Shown piece by piece: positions 47,599 through 56,412 of a stretch of 64,000 nucleotides of DNA (position 1 is the stretch's first letter; the number at the start of each line of letters is the position of its first letter). The translations under genes were made by a program, and so were the position numbers. This DNA is from an uncultured Lachnospiraceae bacterium (GTDB taxonomy: Bacteria > Bacillota > Clostridia > Lachnospirales > Lachnospiraceae). A model generated the notes under the pieces. That model saw only the letters and a list, made by a program, of their open reading frames with translations. It searched no databases and was not told where the DNA came from. The stretch is from positions 1 through 64,000 of the forward strand of contig CANQSN010000002.1 of assembly GCA_947626505.1 (NCBI GenBank), in the 5' to 3' direction.

Positions 47599-49479
47599 TT
47601 ATGCCCTCACATCAAAAGTATAACGCTTAATCTGCTGGCTTGCAGGAATCTCCTTAGCTAAAAAGTCTTCAACTAAATCTTCAATCTGTTCCTTCTTGCC
47701 TACTCGTTTTACCACTTCGGTTTCAAGCGTAAGCCCCAGCTTTTCAATTTGCTTCTGAAGCTCATCTATATGATTCTTAACAATAGACATAGAACGCCCA
47801 TCCTCCAAATAAAAGCGGGCATTTACTTTTTTTCCGTTAAGCTGCACATACACATCAGTAGAACCAAGATAATCCATATCCAAATGCAGCATAACGCTAA
47901 TATCCTTTTTTTGCATTGCCAGAGACTTTTTATTGGTATAAACATAAAGCTCGCTATTAGCATCCTGATTGCTAAGCTGAATAGGAATCTGAGCAAATGT
48001 ATAATTCTCATTTAAATCCTTCATAAACTGAATATTTTCATTCATATCCTTAGCATTCTGCTCCATCTGTTCTCCGGCGCCCCCGAAAAACTGTTCTCCC
48101 GCTGACATAAGCTTTGAACTCTGCTCGGCAATTCTTTCAAACAACTGATCCACTTCCTTAGGAGACTTCATTTGCTCCGGATTGAGCTTCCACTGTCTGT
48201 CTATAACGCTTTCAATCAAAACTGCATATTCCTTAGATGAAAAGAAATTTTTAACCGCCGAATCACTTAACTCTTTATTATTACTAATATAATCATGTAC
48301 TGCTTTCATTAAATCCTCTGACGTATTCTTAGGATCAAGCATAACCTTTATTGCATCTTCATGAATCCCTAAGGACTTTAGCTGTTCTGCAAATGCAGAC
48401 TGAATCTCATTGGTAAACGCCGCGCCGCTGTTAATATTAAACTCACCCTTTGCAAGGCTGCTTAATACCTGCTCTTTTGTCAGCTCAGGATTCTCTTTAA
48501 TCACCTGTTCAACAAATTTGGGATCAAATGTAAACTTACCGGAATTATCAAGAACCGGCTGCACCTCCTCATTCATTAATATGCTTCCCTTAGGATATGT
48601 GTTGCCAGAGGCATCCTTTAAAACATTGCCCTCCCCATCTGTTTCCATCATACCCATACGCTGGTAAAATGCATCAACCTCTCCGTCCTCCATTACAAAT
48701 ACATCCTTCAAAAATAATGTCGGCAGCGGTTCCTCCATTGAAGTCTCTGTAAATGTATTTATAATATACTGGTTAAAACGCACCAAATCTCCTTGCGGAG
48801 CTTCCGGCATAGCCAGCGCCTCATAAGTTGATAAAATTCCATTAGTTACTGAATTTATCTGGGTATTAAGCTGGGCATTATGATTCTGGTACTGCTGAAA
48901 CTGTCTGACATTAACATCATTTATAGGAATATTACACCGCATCATATCTATAATTGTCTTAATGCTTGCTTCAGGATGGTTGACTAAATGCTGTAAAACC
49001 TTCATAATTGAATTACGGTCAATAGGCATGTTTGCATCCATCAATTCCTTTACCACTGCCATATTTTTTTCATTTAACTGAAGCCCTGCCGATTGCAGGG
49101 ACTTTTCTATTGTCTGGTTTTGCGGGCTGAATTTCTCATCTAACAAAGGTCTGATTGTAACAGTATCACCCGTATTCTCTTTTACTTCAAAATACAGGCT
49201 GTTGCCAATATTTATCGGCACATTTTCCATCAGAAGCGCAGTAAGCACTTGACCATTTCCCAGAGAAACCGTAACTGACTTCCCTGTAATATTTGTAATT
49301 TCTCCCTTAAAAACATCGCCTTTTTCTAATGCGGCAATACTTACCTCATTGTTGACTCCACTTCCCTTTAACGCTCTGGACGCCATAAGGCTCTTGGAAT
49401 AATTACTGCTTGCCATAGCTTGGCTGTTGCTATTGCTTTTTGCCGCTGTAGCGGCTGCTGCTGTTGTAATAATCTCCAT
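47599..49479 (-). CDS. FliK-like protein (YlqG position)
   Basis: A 626-aa, Gln/Asn-rich protein. The first 90 residues include a low-complexity Ala/Ser start and a beta-rich KGDVFKGEITNITGKSVTVSLGNGQVL. A long helical middle follows. The C-terminal region (about 510-610) resembles the FliK hook-length domain: MLHLDMDYLGSTDVYVQLNGKKVNARFYLEDG then IDELQKQIEKLGLTLE. It occupies the place of B. subtilis ylqG between rnhB and the FlhB-like gene. FliK and FlhB domains interact in flagellar export, so this pair may keep that contact (inference). AGAGGAAA precedes the ATG. Confidence 0.75.
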   Translation of the reverse strand: MEIITTAAAATAAKSNSNSQAMASSNYSKSLMASRALKGSGVNNEVSIAALEKGDVFKGEITNITGKSVTVSLGNGQVLTALLMENVPINIGNSLYFEVKENTGDTVTIRPLLDEKFSPQNQTIEKSLQSAGLQLNEKNMAVVKELMDANMPIDRNSIMKVLQHLVNHPEASIKTIIDMMRCNIPINDVNVRQFQQYQNHNAQLNTQINSVTNGILSTYEALAMPEAPQGDLVRFNQYIINTFTETSMEEPLPTLFLKDVFVMEDGEVDAFYQRMGMMETDGEGNVLKDASGNTYPKGSILMNEEVQPVLDNSGKFTFDPKFVEQVIKENPELTKEQVLSSLAKGEFNINSGAAFTNEIQSAFAEQLKSLGIHEDAIKVMLDPKNTSEDLMKAVHDYISNNKELSDSAVKNFFSSKEYAVLIESVIDRQWKLNPEQMKSPKEVDQLFERIAEQSSKLMSAGEQFFGGAGEQMEQNAKDMNENIQFMKDLNENYTFAQIPIQLSNQDANSELYVYTNKKSLAMQKKDISVMLHLDMDYLGSTDVYVQLNGKKVNARFYLEDGRSMSIVKNHIDELQKQIEKLGLTLETEVVKRVGKKEQIEDLVEDFLAKEIPASQQIKRYTFDVRA

Positions 49480-49494
49480 TTAATTTCCTCTTTT

Positions 49495-50265
49495 CTATGA
49501 CACAAAATTTTTTATGAAGCTCTTTCTATGTATTGGACAGGGACCATACTTTTTGAGTGCGTCAATGTGCTTTTCGACGCCATAACCAACATTCTGTGCA
49601 AAACCATATTCCGGATATATACTGTCGTATTCCTCCATAATAGAATCCCTTGCCACCTTTGCTACAATACTTGCAGCAGCTATGGAAATAGACTTTGCAT
49701 CACCTTTTATAATCGGAACCTGTTTAACGCTAAGATTTGGAATCTTTACAGCGTCAACTAATAAAATATCAGGTTTTACCGATAAATGCTCCACTGCCTC
49801 TTTCATCGCTTTATATGTTGCATTTAAAATATTAATCTCATCAATAACATCAGGTTCAACCACTCCCAACTCACAGGCAATGGCGCATTCCTTAATACGT
49901 TCTGATAAAAGCTCACGACGCTTCTTTGGAACCTTCTTGGAATCATTTATAAAAAGCAAATCACAGTCCTTAGGCAAAATAACCGCGCACGTTACAACCG
50001 GGCCCGCAAGCGGGCCTCTGCCCACCTCGTCAATTCCGGCAATATACCGGCACATTTCATATTGCCTTTCGTATTGCTTCATATTATCCATGCGGTTAAT
50101 TTCTTCATGCAGCACATTTAAATGCCTGCCGGCAGATATTATGAGCTTTTTTACACCTGCGCGCTCATCCTTCTCATATTCATGTATGAATAACTCTAGT
50201 TCCTGTGTGTTTACAGAGCCTTTTATTGCATCAAATTCTTTCTTAATTTCATTGATTGCCTTCAT
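49495..50265 (-). CDS. rnhB: Ribonuclease HII
   Basis: Cleaves RNA in RNA-DNA hybrids and single misinserted ribonucleotides. The catalytic domain begins GIDEVGRGPLAGPVVTCAVIL (DEDD set) with LLVDAV and KGDAKSISIAAASIVAKVARDSIM. The protein has 256 aa. The first 70 residues are a helical extension, typical of the B. subtilis-type RNase HII. AAGGAG precedes the ATG. It lies between the long lepB and the FliK-like gene. Confidence 0.97.
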   Translation of the reverse strand: MKAINEIKKEFDAIKGSVNTQELELFIHEYEKDERAGVKKLIISAGRHLNVLHEEINRMDNMKQYERQYEMCRYIAGIDEVGRGPLAGPVVTCAVILPKDCDLLFINDSKKVPKKRRELLSERIKECAIACELGVVEPDVIDEINILNATYKAMKEAVEHLSVKPDILLVDAVKIPNLSVKQVPIIKGDAKSISIAAASIVAKVARDSIMEEYDSIYPEYGFAQNVGYGVEKHIDALKKYGPCPIHRKSFIKNFVS

Positions 50266-50287
50266 ATCCGCTCCTTATTTATATTAT

Positions 50288-51769
50288 CTACTCAACCTTA
50301 CCAATATCCTTAAGCGGCCAGATACGGAATATTACTTTACCAATAATACGTTCCCTCGGAATATTGCCTACTTCCGGATCGCGGCTGTCCGTACTGTTGT
50401 TTCTATTATCTCCCAGCACAAAGTATTCATCACTTCCCAATTTGACAGGCTGCTCCAAAAGATAATAATTTGACGGTGAAATAGCCTCCTTACCATATAT
50501 ATCGTCAGAAAGCAGTTCGCCATTGATATAAATAAATCCTTCCGCTACAGAAACTGTCTCGCCGGGCAGACCTATAATGCGCTTTACATAATTGCTTCTT
50601 TCATTCTCCGGAAATACTATAACATCATAACGTTCCGGCTCATGGGATCTATAGCTAATCTTATCAATAATAAGCTGTTGTCCGTCTACTAACGTATCAT
50701 TCATAGATGAACCATGTACCTCTGTTTTCTGCCCGACATAACGCACAATAACTACCGCCAGTACCATAGCAATCACAACACATATTGCATACATAAATAA
50801 ATTCTTTACAACATCTGCAAATGTTACTTCCTGTTTTTCCTTTACAATTCTTGGCTCGGCAGTTCCTGAAACCGTATTATTGCCGCTTCCGGAGCTCATA
50901 GCCTTAACATAGCTTGCTCTCGACATTACCATACCCTGTGGAAGCGGGGTTTGCTGATTAATATTAACTGAATTGCCGCCTTGCGTCTGAGCGTTACCTA
51001 CAGGCGATATACCCAACTGCTGCTCCAGCAACTGCCTTTGAATAAGCTGGGCTCTCCCCACTCTTGCAGAAGATGTCCTTGGCGGGGTATTTCCCGCCGG
51101 TGATGTTCCTGAAGCGGCTGCGCCTCTTAACGGTGCCTTTGCTGCCTGCTCAGCTTCTCTTGGTGCAGCGCTGCTCTCACTTATTGTCTGTCGTACAGTA
51201 TTAGCCGGTTTTGCAACCGACTCCGGAGAAACATATGGGTTGACAGTTGGCTGCGTTTGCACTCGTTTCTTTGGTTTTTCCTCCTCAAAAGAAAAATCTC
51301 CAAAAATTGACTGCTGAATACGGAGCTGCGCCTCTGAAAGACCGTCCACCACCTCGGTATCTTCTTCATTTGCATCCTCGTTAGTTATATCTTCGTCTTC
51401 AATCAAAGATGATAAGTATTCCTCGTTCAATCCATTAGAATAAAATCCGGTTCCTAAATCAGACGTATCCGTAGTATCCTTTACCGGAACAGTACCATTC
51501 TCGTCTACCTTTACATATTTTTTAGCCTCCGGCTCCAAATGCACATTTGAACCATACTTTTCGCCTGAGCGGCCATAATAAATTGGAGCCTTTTCACGTA
51601 CCTTGTTAAGTTCTTCAACACTCTTCATAGGCTCAGGAATTACGCCATCTTTACGAAAATATGTAATCATTCCTTCGTACTGATTATGCTTCTGGTTAAG
51701 CTCCTCTAAAGTCTTAATCCGAAATCCCTCCGGCAATCCGTTATTTGTATTGTTATCCACTTCTGCCAT
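50288..51769 (-). CDS. lepB: Signal peptidase I with about 320-residue N-terminal extension
   Basis: Removes signal peptides from exported proteins. The conserved peptidase forms only the last third: one TM (about residues 322-345, VVKNLFMYAICVVIAMVLAVV), Ser355 in HGSSMNDTL, Lys396 in YVKRIIGLPGE, and GDNRNNSTDSRD. Residues 1-320 are hydrophilic and probably cytosolic: a charged segment (1-80), acidic region (100-150), then Pro/Ala/Gln/Ser-rich low complexity. No domain was recognised in the extension. GAGGTG precedes the ATG, and codon use is continuous, so this is one frame. It is the second signal peptidase within 3 kb. Confidence 0.93.
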   Translation of the reverse strand: MAEVDNNTNNGLPEGFRIKTLEELNQKHNQYEGMITYFRKDGVIPEPMKSVEELNKVREKAPIYYGRSGEKYGSNVHLEPEAKKYVKVDENGTVPVKDTTDTSDLGTGFYSNGLNEEYLSSLIEDEDITNEDANEEDTEVVDGLSEAQLRIQQSIFGDFSFEEEKPKKRVQTQPTVNPYVSPESVAKPANTVRQTISESSAAPREAEQAAKAPLRGAAASGTSPAGNTPPRTSSARVGRAQLIQRQLLEQQLGISPVGNAQTQGGNSVNINQQTPLPQGMVMSRASYVKAMSSGSGNNTVSGTAEPRIVKEKQEVTFADVVKNLFMYAICVVIAMVLAVVIVRYVGQKTEVHGSSMNDTLVDGQQLIIDKISYRSHEPERYDVIVFPENERSNYVKRIIGLPGETVSVAEGFIYINGELLSDDIYGKEAISPSNYYLLEQPVKLGSDEYFVLGDNRNNSTDSRDPEVGNIPRERIIGKVIFRIWPLKDIGKVE

Positions 51770-51785
51770 ATGCTCACCTCAAATA

Positions 51786-52628
51786 TTAGTTTGGATATTC
51801 TAATGTAATTTTCCCCAGTTTACCGCTGCGGTACTCATCTAAAAGCAAATCCGACGCCTTTTTTAAATCCAACTCAGCCCCTTTTTTTATGCATTTACGC
51901 CTTTTTGCAATCTCTGTCAGAATCGATACTTCATCCTGAGCTTCCAAGAGCTCGTAACGCTTTGCTAAAACTCCGCTGTAATGCTCTTTTAAAATAAGAA
52001 TCAATTTAATTGCCAATTCCTCTGATACCAGCAAATCATCATTTACCGAGCCGATTAACGCCAGATTGACTCCTACCTGTTCATCCTCAAATTTAGGCCA
52101 TAAAACACCCGGAGTATCTAAAAGCTCAATACTCTTATTAAGCTTAATCCACTGTTTCCCCTTCGTAACTCCCGGCTTGTTTCCGGTTTTTGTACATGCT
52201 TTACCGACTAATGAATTGATGAATGTAGATTTTCCTACATTGGGAATACCCGCTACCATCGCCCTAATCGGTCTGTTCTTAATCCCGCGTTTTCTGTCGC
52301 GCTCAAGCTTTTCCTTACATGCCTCCATCACAATGCCTTGTATTCCCTTAACGCCGGTTCCCTTCTGTGAATTAACCTCTGCTGTAAAATATCCCTGTTC
52401 CTCAAAATATTCCTTCCATTTACCGGTATATCTGCTGTCTGCCAAATCAGCTTTGTTAAGCAGAATTAACCTGTATTTGTTATTTGCAAGCTTGTCAATA
52501 TCCGGATTGCGGCTGCTCATAGGAATACGGGCGTCCACCAGTTCAATCACAATATCAATCAGCTTAATATTTTCCTGCATCATTCTCATGGCCTTTGTCA
52601 TATGCCCCGGATACCACTGTATATTCAT
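51786..52628 (-). CDS. rbgA: Ribosome biogenesis GTPase RbgA (YlqF)
   Basis: Needed for late 50S assembly, including incorporation of uL16. The 280-aa circularly permuted GTPase has G4 (NKAD) before G1 (GIPNVGKSTF) and G3 (DTPGV), then an ANTAR-like C-terminal domain. The N-terminal QWYPGHMTKA is the family signature. Two signal peptidase genes flank it. lepB-rbgA-rnhB is a common Firmicutes order, usually with rplS before lepB; rplS is absent here. Confidence 0.97.
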   Translation of the reverse strand: MNIQWYPGHMTKAMRMMQENIKLIDIVIELVDARIPMSSRNPDIDKLANNKYRLILLNKADLADSRYTGKWKEYFEEQGYFTAEVNSQKGTGVKGIQGIVMEACKEKLERDRKRGIKNRPIRAMVAGIPNVGKSTFINSLVGKACTKTGNKPGVTKGKQWIKLNKSIELLDTPGVLWPKFEDEQVGVNLALIGSVNDDLLVSEELAIKLILILKEHYSGVLAKRYELLEAQDEVSILTEIAKRRKCIKKGAELDLKKASDLLLDEYRSGKLGKITLEYPN

Positions 52629-52650
52629 CTTCTTCCTCTTTCCTTTATAA

Positions 52651-53214
52651 TTATTCTATTCTTACAATCTTAAAACCGTTTAATTTAAATATAATCTTTC
52701 CTTCAATCTCCTCAGAAGTGACAGTTCCCACATTGGTAAAACGGGAATCCTCGCTATTATTGCAATTATCTCCAATAACAAAATATTCATCCTCGCCAAG
52801 TTCAATCTCCTCATCTGCAATTCCGGCGGAAACTATCAAATCATCAAATGGCACATCTGTAAGTTTTTTACCGTCAATATAAATACTTCCATCGCGAATC
52901 TGCAGCTTCTCCTTTGGAAGCCCTACAACACGCTTTACATATTCGTGCTCGTTTTCTGTTTTTTTAATCTTGAACTTTATGACGTCATAACGCTTTGGCT
53001 TAGAAAATATATATGCGCTGCGCATTATTACAACCTTATCATTATCTGTAAGAGTGGGCGACATAGAATCTCCCACTACAGTTGTAGCCTGAAATAAAAA
53101 ATACACAAAGCAAAATGCCAGCGCCAGCGCCAGTATAATTATAATAGCATAGTTGACAATTTCTCTAATAATACGGGCTCGCTTGTCCCTCTTTCTATCC
53201 ATATATAAATTCAT
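52651..53214 (-). CDS. lepB: Signal peptidase I
   Basis: A 187-aa type I signal peptidase of usual length. One N-terminal TM (about residues 20-42) is followed by Ser in VGDSMSPTLTDND, the catalytic Lys in YVKRVVGLPKE, and GDNCNNSEDSR. AGAGGTAAG lies about 10 bases before the ATG. It begins the lepB-rbgA-lepB-rnhB run, downstream of the sulfotransferase gene and two hairpins, and is probably transcribed from an unmarked promoter in the 162-bp gap. Confidence 0.95.
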   Translation of the reverse strand: MNLYMDRKRDKRARIIREIVNYAIIIILALALAFCFVYFLFQATTVVGDSMSPTLTDNDKVVIMRSAYIFSKPKRYDVIKFKIKKTENEHEYVKRVVGLPKEKLQIRDGSIYIDGKKLTDVPFDDLIVSAGIADEEIELGEDEYFVIGDNCNNSEDSRFTNVGTVTSEEIEGKIIFKLNGFKIVRIE

Positions 53215-53255
53215 TATCCGCTTACCTCTATAATTGTATAATCCACATAACTACA

Positions 53256-53276
53256 AATGCCCTGTCAGCGGGCATT
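53256..53276. terminator. Hairpin in the sulfotransferase-lepB gap
   Basis: AATGCCC-n7-GGGCATT, a 7-bp stem. T-rich flanks are weak on both strands. Confidence 0.5.
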
Positions 53277-53296
53277 ATTATTTCATTATACAACAA

Positions 53297-53324
53297 AAGC
53301 GCACTAAATAAAACCTTTTAGCGC
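53297..53324 (-). terminator. Terminator after the sulfotransferase gene
   Basis: On the minus strand, GCGCTAAA pairs with TTTA-GCGC across a 2-nt bulge and is followed by TTTTGTTG. It lies 50 bp after the gene's stop. Confidence 0.55.
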
Positions 53325-53376
53325 ACTTTTATTATATGTTTATTAAAATTTTCACAAATATACTTAACATCCGATA

Positions 53377-55458
53377 TCAGTATATATCAAAACAATCCTC
53401 AATAATATATGTACCATTTTGTGTCTTGAAAAATAAAGAATATTTACCATCTTCAATTTTTTTAAGACTAATAGGTATGGCGTATGTAGTTTCGTAAATA
53501 AGCTTTTTATCCTCCAATCCCTTTGTAAAACTAACCTTATATATATTACCTCCCGAAGCAATGCATATTTCACTAAGCACATGGTCGTAAGACCTCGCAT
53601 ATAGAACATCCTCGTCACAATAAAAATGAATATCGGGCATATTAAGACAAACTCTTTTAACCTCTTTTGCAGTATCAGATTTTATTTTTACCTTTCCCTT
53701 AGACATAATACATAAAACCGGATTTTTATATTCTTCAGGCAGTTCTTCTATCTTTTCAAGATAAACAGTATCCCCTACTATTAAGTTTCCCTTTTCATAA
53801 GTTGTTTTCTCCATTTCTGCACCGTCTGCTTCAAAACCATAAGCAGTAAAAAATTCCTGCTTAATCAAATATATATTTTTACGTTCCCCGTTTTCATAGT
53901 CCATTTCCTCAATCATTCCGCCGCAGTTTTCTATAGGGGAAAGCAGATTGCCCGACATCTGAAACAATCTGTTTTCTTCCTCCATAAACAGTGTGTTTCC
54001 GCGAATTGTAGATTTAGGAAATGCATGTGTTTTTTCCATACAAACAGTATTATTTACTTCGTCAATTATAAATGTAGTTGCATAGGAATATGTTTCATCT
54101 CCATCAAAACAATCTGTTTTTCTCCTTTTTGCCCAGTGATTATCATATAAAATAACGCGTTTTTTACCAAATTCACCGCATGATAACAGTCCTGCCGCGT
54201 GCTGCTGGTAAAACCATTTAATATCCCCTTTTGGTGTAAGAACATACTTCTTCATATCAGTATTATTCCAAAATTCGGGATTTGCCAAAATCCACTCAAG
54301 CTTCATTGTTTCCCAGTCTACCTTAATAACGCTGTGAACATTTCTCATACTTATTATAACACTATTTTCATCCTCCACATAATATACGGAGTTGACATGC
54401 GCCCAATCCTTCCAATTTCTGTAATGCTCATCAAAAAGGTCGTCTAATACCAGCATTTTTATAATTTTTCCGGTTGCAAGTTCAACCTGCGCTACTGCAT
54501 TTTCCACCGAACCAAAAAAACTGCTGCTGCACATCAGTACATAATCTCTCCCCATAGGGCAGGCATTATGATGAATGCCCTTTGGAGTAAAATATGTTCT
54601 GTTCACCCCTCCCAAATAATTCATATCATAATACATGGCTCCCTGAGGTACAAAATACGAAGGTATGGATATATTCCTTACCGTATATAAAAAGCGTCCG
54701 TTTTGTATTGGGAAAATACCATAGGATTTAGCTCTATGCTTAAGATAAAATCTAACCTCTCCGTTTTGGTCAAATGCAAGAGTTTTAATATTCCTTCCTC
54801 CTGAAATAAGAATAAAGGCAAGCGCTGTAGAATCAGACTGCTTATTGACCTTAATAATATTTACAAGTTTTTTGGGCAAAGCCTTTGTAGAAATTACAAT
54901 ACTGCCTTCCTTAAATATGTTTCCCTGCTCGTCCACAAGCTTAATCCTTACAATATTATCCGTACCTGCATATAATCCGTAGATTGCCACCTTGTGATTG
55001 TTACACAAACTGCTTTCATTGCAGTAGGACGCATTTTCCTTCTTTCCGACTACCTCATAACAAACCTTTAATTTCTCCTTCGTCCAAAAAATTAAAATTG
55101 ACGTAAGCGGCGACTGTCCATAAACGTCGTTTATTAAAAGCATATTACCCCATCGGTAATAGTGGGTATTAACTCTTTCATCTAGGAAAATATTTATTTT
55201 TTCAGTAAATCTTGCCATATTATTATGGCTGCACTTAATATTTGAAGAAGTAATATTTCTTTCATTTATTTTTACTCTGTCATTATATTTATCAGAACAT
55301 TTTCTTGCCCATTCTCCATCGCGAACAATATAACAAAAGCCTTTATCACCCCGCAAAATGCTGATAAACCGCCTTATCCATATCGGTATCCGCTCAACTC
55401 CATTTTCATAATAATACCATTTTTTTATTCTTTTTATCCATTTCTCTGCCTTACTCAT
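53377..55458 (-). CDS. Arylsulfotransferase-like protein without signal peptide
   Basis: A 693-aa protein resembling PAPS-independent aryl-sulfate sulfotransferases (ASST), which move sulfate from one phenol to another. An N-terminal Ig-like region precedes a beta-propeller with candidate active-site residues: His about 297 (KGIHHNAC), His about 354 (DWAHVNS), Arg about 372 (SMRNVHS) and His about 420 (QQHAAG), in the order of the known enzyme's H/H/R/H set (inference). Characterised ASSTs are often exported; here the N-terminus is basic and hydrophilic, so the protein appears cytosolic. GGGAGG precedes the ATG at 55458; I dismissed 11 upstream codons. No partner gene is present. Confidence 0.75.
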   Translation of the reverse strand: MSKAEKWIKRIKKWYYYENGVERIPIWIRRFISILRGDKGFCYIVRDGEWARKCSDKYNDRVKINERNITSSNIKCSHNNMARFTEKINIFLDERVNTHYYRWGNMLLINDVYGQSPLTSILIFWTKEKLKVCYEVVGKKENASYCNESSLCNNHKVAIYGLYAGTDNIVRIKLVDEQGNIFKEGSIVISTKALPKKLVNIIKVNKQSDSTALAFILISGGRNIKTLAFDQNGEVRFYLKHRAKSYGIFPIQNGRFLYTVRNISIPSYFVPQGAMYYDMNYLGGVNRTYFTPKGIHHNACPMGRDYVLMCSSSFFGSVENAVAQVELATGKIIKMLVLDDLFDEHYRNWKDWAHVNSVYYVEDENSVIISMRNVHSVIKVDWETMKLEWILANPEFWNNTDMKKYVLTPKGDIKWFYQQHAAGLLSCGEFGKKRVILYDNHWAKRRKTDCFDGDETYSYATTFIIDEVNNTVCMEKTHAFPKSTIRGNTLFMEEENRLFQMSGNLLSPIENCGGMIEEMDYENGERKNIYLIKQEFFTAYGFEADGAEMEKTTYEKGNLIVGDTVYLEKIEELPEEYKNPVLCIMSKGKVKIKSDTAKEVKRVCLNMPDIHFYCDEDVLYARSYDHVLSEICIASGGNIYKVSFTKGLEDKKLIYETTYAIPISLKKIEDGKYSLFFKTQNGTYIIEDCFDIY

Positions 55459-55580
55459 AATGTCCTCCCAAGACTTACATTTTCTACCCAATATGGTAAA
55501 ATCTACTTGTGAAGTTTATGAAATTTTAATTTGAGAATACAGTGATAATAATGTGAGAAAAGCACGCAGTATAGCGCATT

Positions 55581-55610
55581 TATCAGCCGGCAATCTTCTC
55601 CTGTCTGATA
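55581..55610 (-). repeat. Intergenic repeat, hairpin form
   Basis: TATCAGACAGGAGAAGATTG on the minus strand continues to CCGGCTGATA, giving a TTTATCAG/CTGATAAA inverted repeat. Unlike the other copies it lies in a divergent gap, just before the response regulator promoter. Confidence 0.65.
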
Positions 55611-55619
55611 AAAATACGC

Positions 55620-55648
55620 TTGCAAAAAATATATCATTATGATATAGA
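55620..55648 (+). promoter_or_regulatory. Response regulator promoter with 17-bp palindromic operator
   Basis: -35 TTGCAA (55620-55625), 17-bp spacer, -10 TATAGA (55643-55648). TATATCAT-T-ATGATATA (55630-55646) is a perfect palindrome filling the spacer, suitable for autoregulation by the response regulator (inference). Confidence 0.75.
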
Positions 55649-55680
55649 TAGAAATATCACAAATCAATTCAGAGGTGAAA

Positions 55681-56340
55681 ATGATGTCCAGAATACTGGT
55701 TGTAGATGATGATACACACATCAGCAATCTATTGACGGAAGCTCTTAAAAGGGAAGGATATATAGTAGATAAGGCATTTTCAGGAACAGAGGCTATGATT
55801 GTACTATCAAAAAATAAGCCTGATTTGATTTTGCTTGACCTTATGCTGCCCGACCTTTGCGGCGAAGAATTGCTGCCCCAAATAAAGGATATTCCCATTA
55901 TTGTAGTAAGTGCAAAAGCAGATGTGGCGGACAAAGTCGGACTTCTGCTCGGCGGCGCGGTTGATTATGTCACAAAACCGTTCCATATGCATGAACTGCT
56001 TGCCAGAATTGCCGTCCAACTTCGGAAACGGTATACAGGCGACCATGCTCTTACCCATCGGAATCTCACGCTGTATCCGGATAAATTGACGGTTATACTT
56101 GAAAAAACTGAAATCCGCCTTACACGTACAGAATGCGCCATTTTGAAATTATTGATGAGCAATCCCAATATGCCTATCGGGAAAACTACCATTCTTGAAA
56201 ATATCAGCCATGATACGCCGGATTGCACCGAGCGTTCCCTGAAACAGCATATCAGTAATATCCGTCATAAATTACAGGCGGTAGACGGAAATGATTACAT
56301 CGAGGCGGTTTACGGAATCGGATTCAAAATGAAATCTTGA
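55681..56340 (+). CDS. OmpR/PhoB-family response regulator
   Basis: A 219-aa two-component regulator. The receiver domain has DDD acidic pocket (VVDDD), the phospho-acceptor Asp about residue 53 (LLDLMLPD) and Lys in YVTKPFHM. The C-terminal winged helix (about 125-219) includes LTRTECAILKLLMSNPN and SNIRHKLQ. AGAGGTG precedes two adjacent ATG codons (55681 and 55684); a GTG inside that site is too early. It is transcribed opposite to the surrounding genes, with the kinase gene 72 bp downstream. Confidence 0.93.
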   Translation: MMSRILVVDDDTHISNLLTEALKREGYIVDKAFSGTEAMIVLSKNKPDLILLDLMLPDLCGEELLPQIKDIPIIVVSAKADVADKVGLLLGGAVDYVTKPFHMHELLARIAVQLRKRYTGDHALTHRNLTLYPDKLTVILEKTEIRLTRTECAILKLLMSNPNMPIGKTTILENISHDTPDCTERSLKQHISNIRHKLQAVDGNDYIEAVYGIGFKMKS

Positions 56341-56374
56341 CATTTTCTTGACTGCTTTTTTGACTTTTTAATGG

Positions 56375-56402
56375 TATACTGTTTTCAGAAATCAAAAGGA
56401 GG
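56375..56402 (+). promoter_or_regulatory. Extended -10 and ribosome binding site of the kinase gene
   Basis: TGG-TATACT (-10 at 56375-56380) forms an extended -10 without a good -35. AAAGGAGG (56395-56402) follows. Both lie after an ATG at 56371, supporting a downstream TTG start at 56413. Confidence 0.5.
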
Positions 56403-56412
56403 TATTAGGTAT

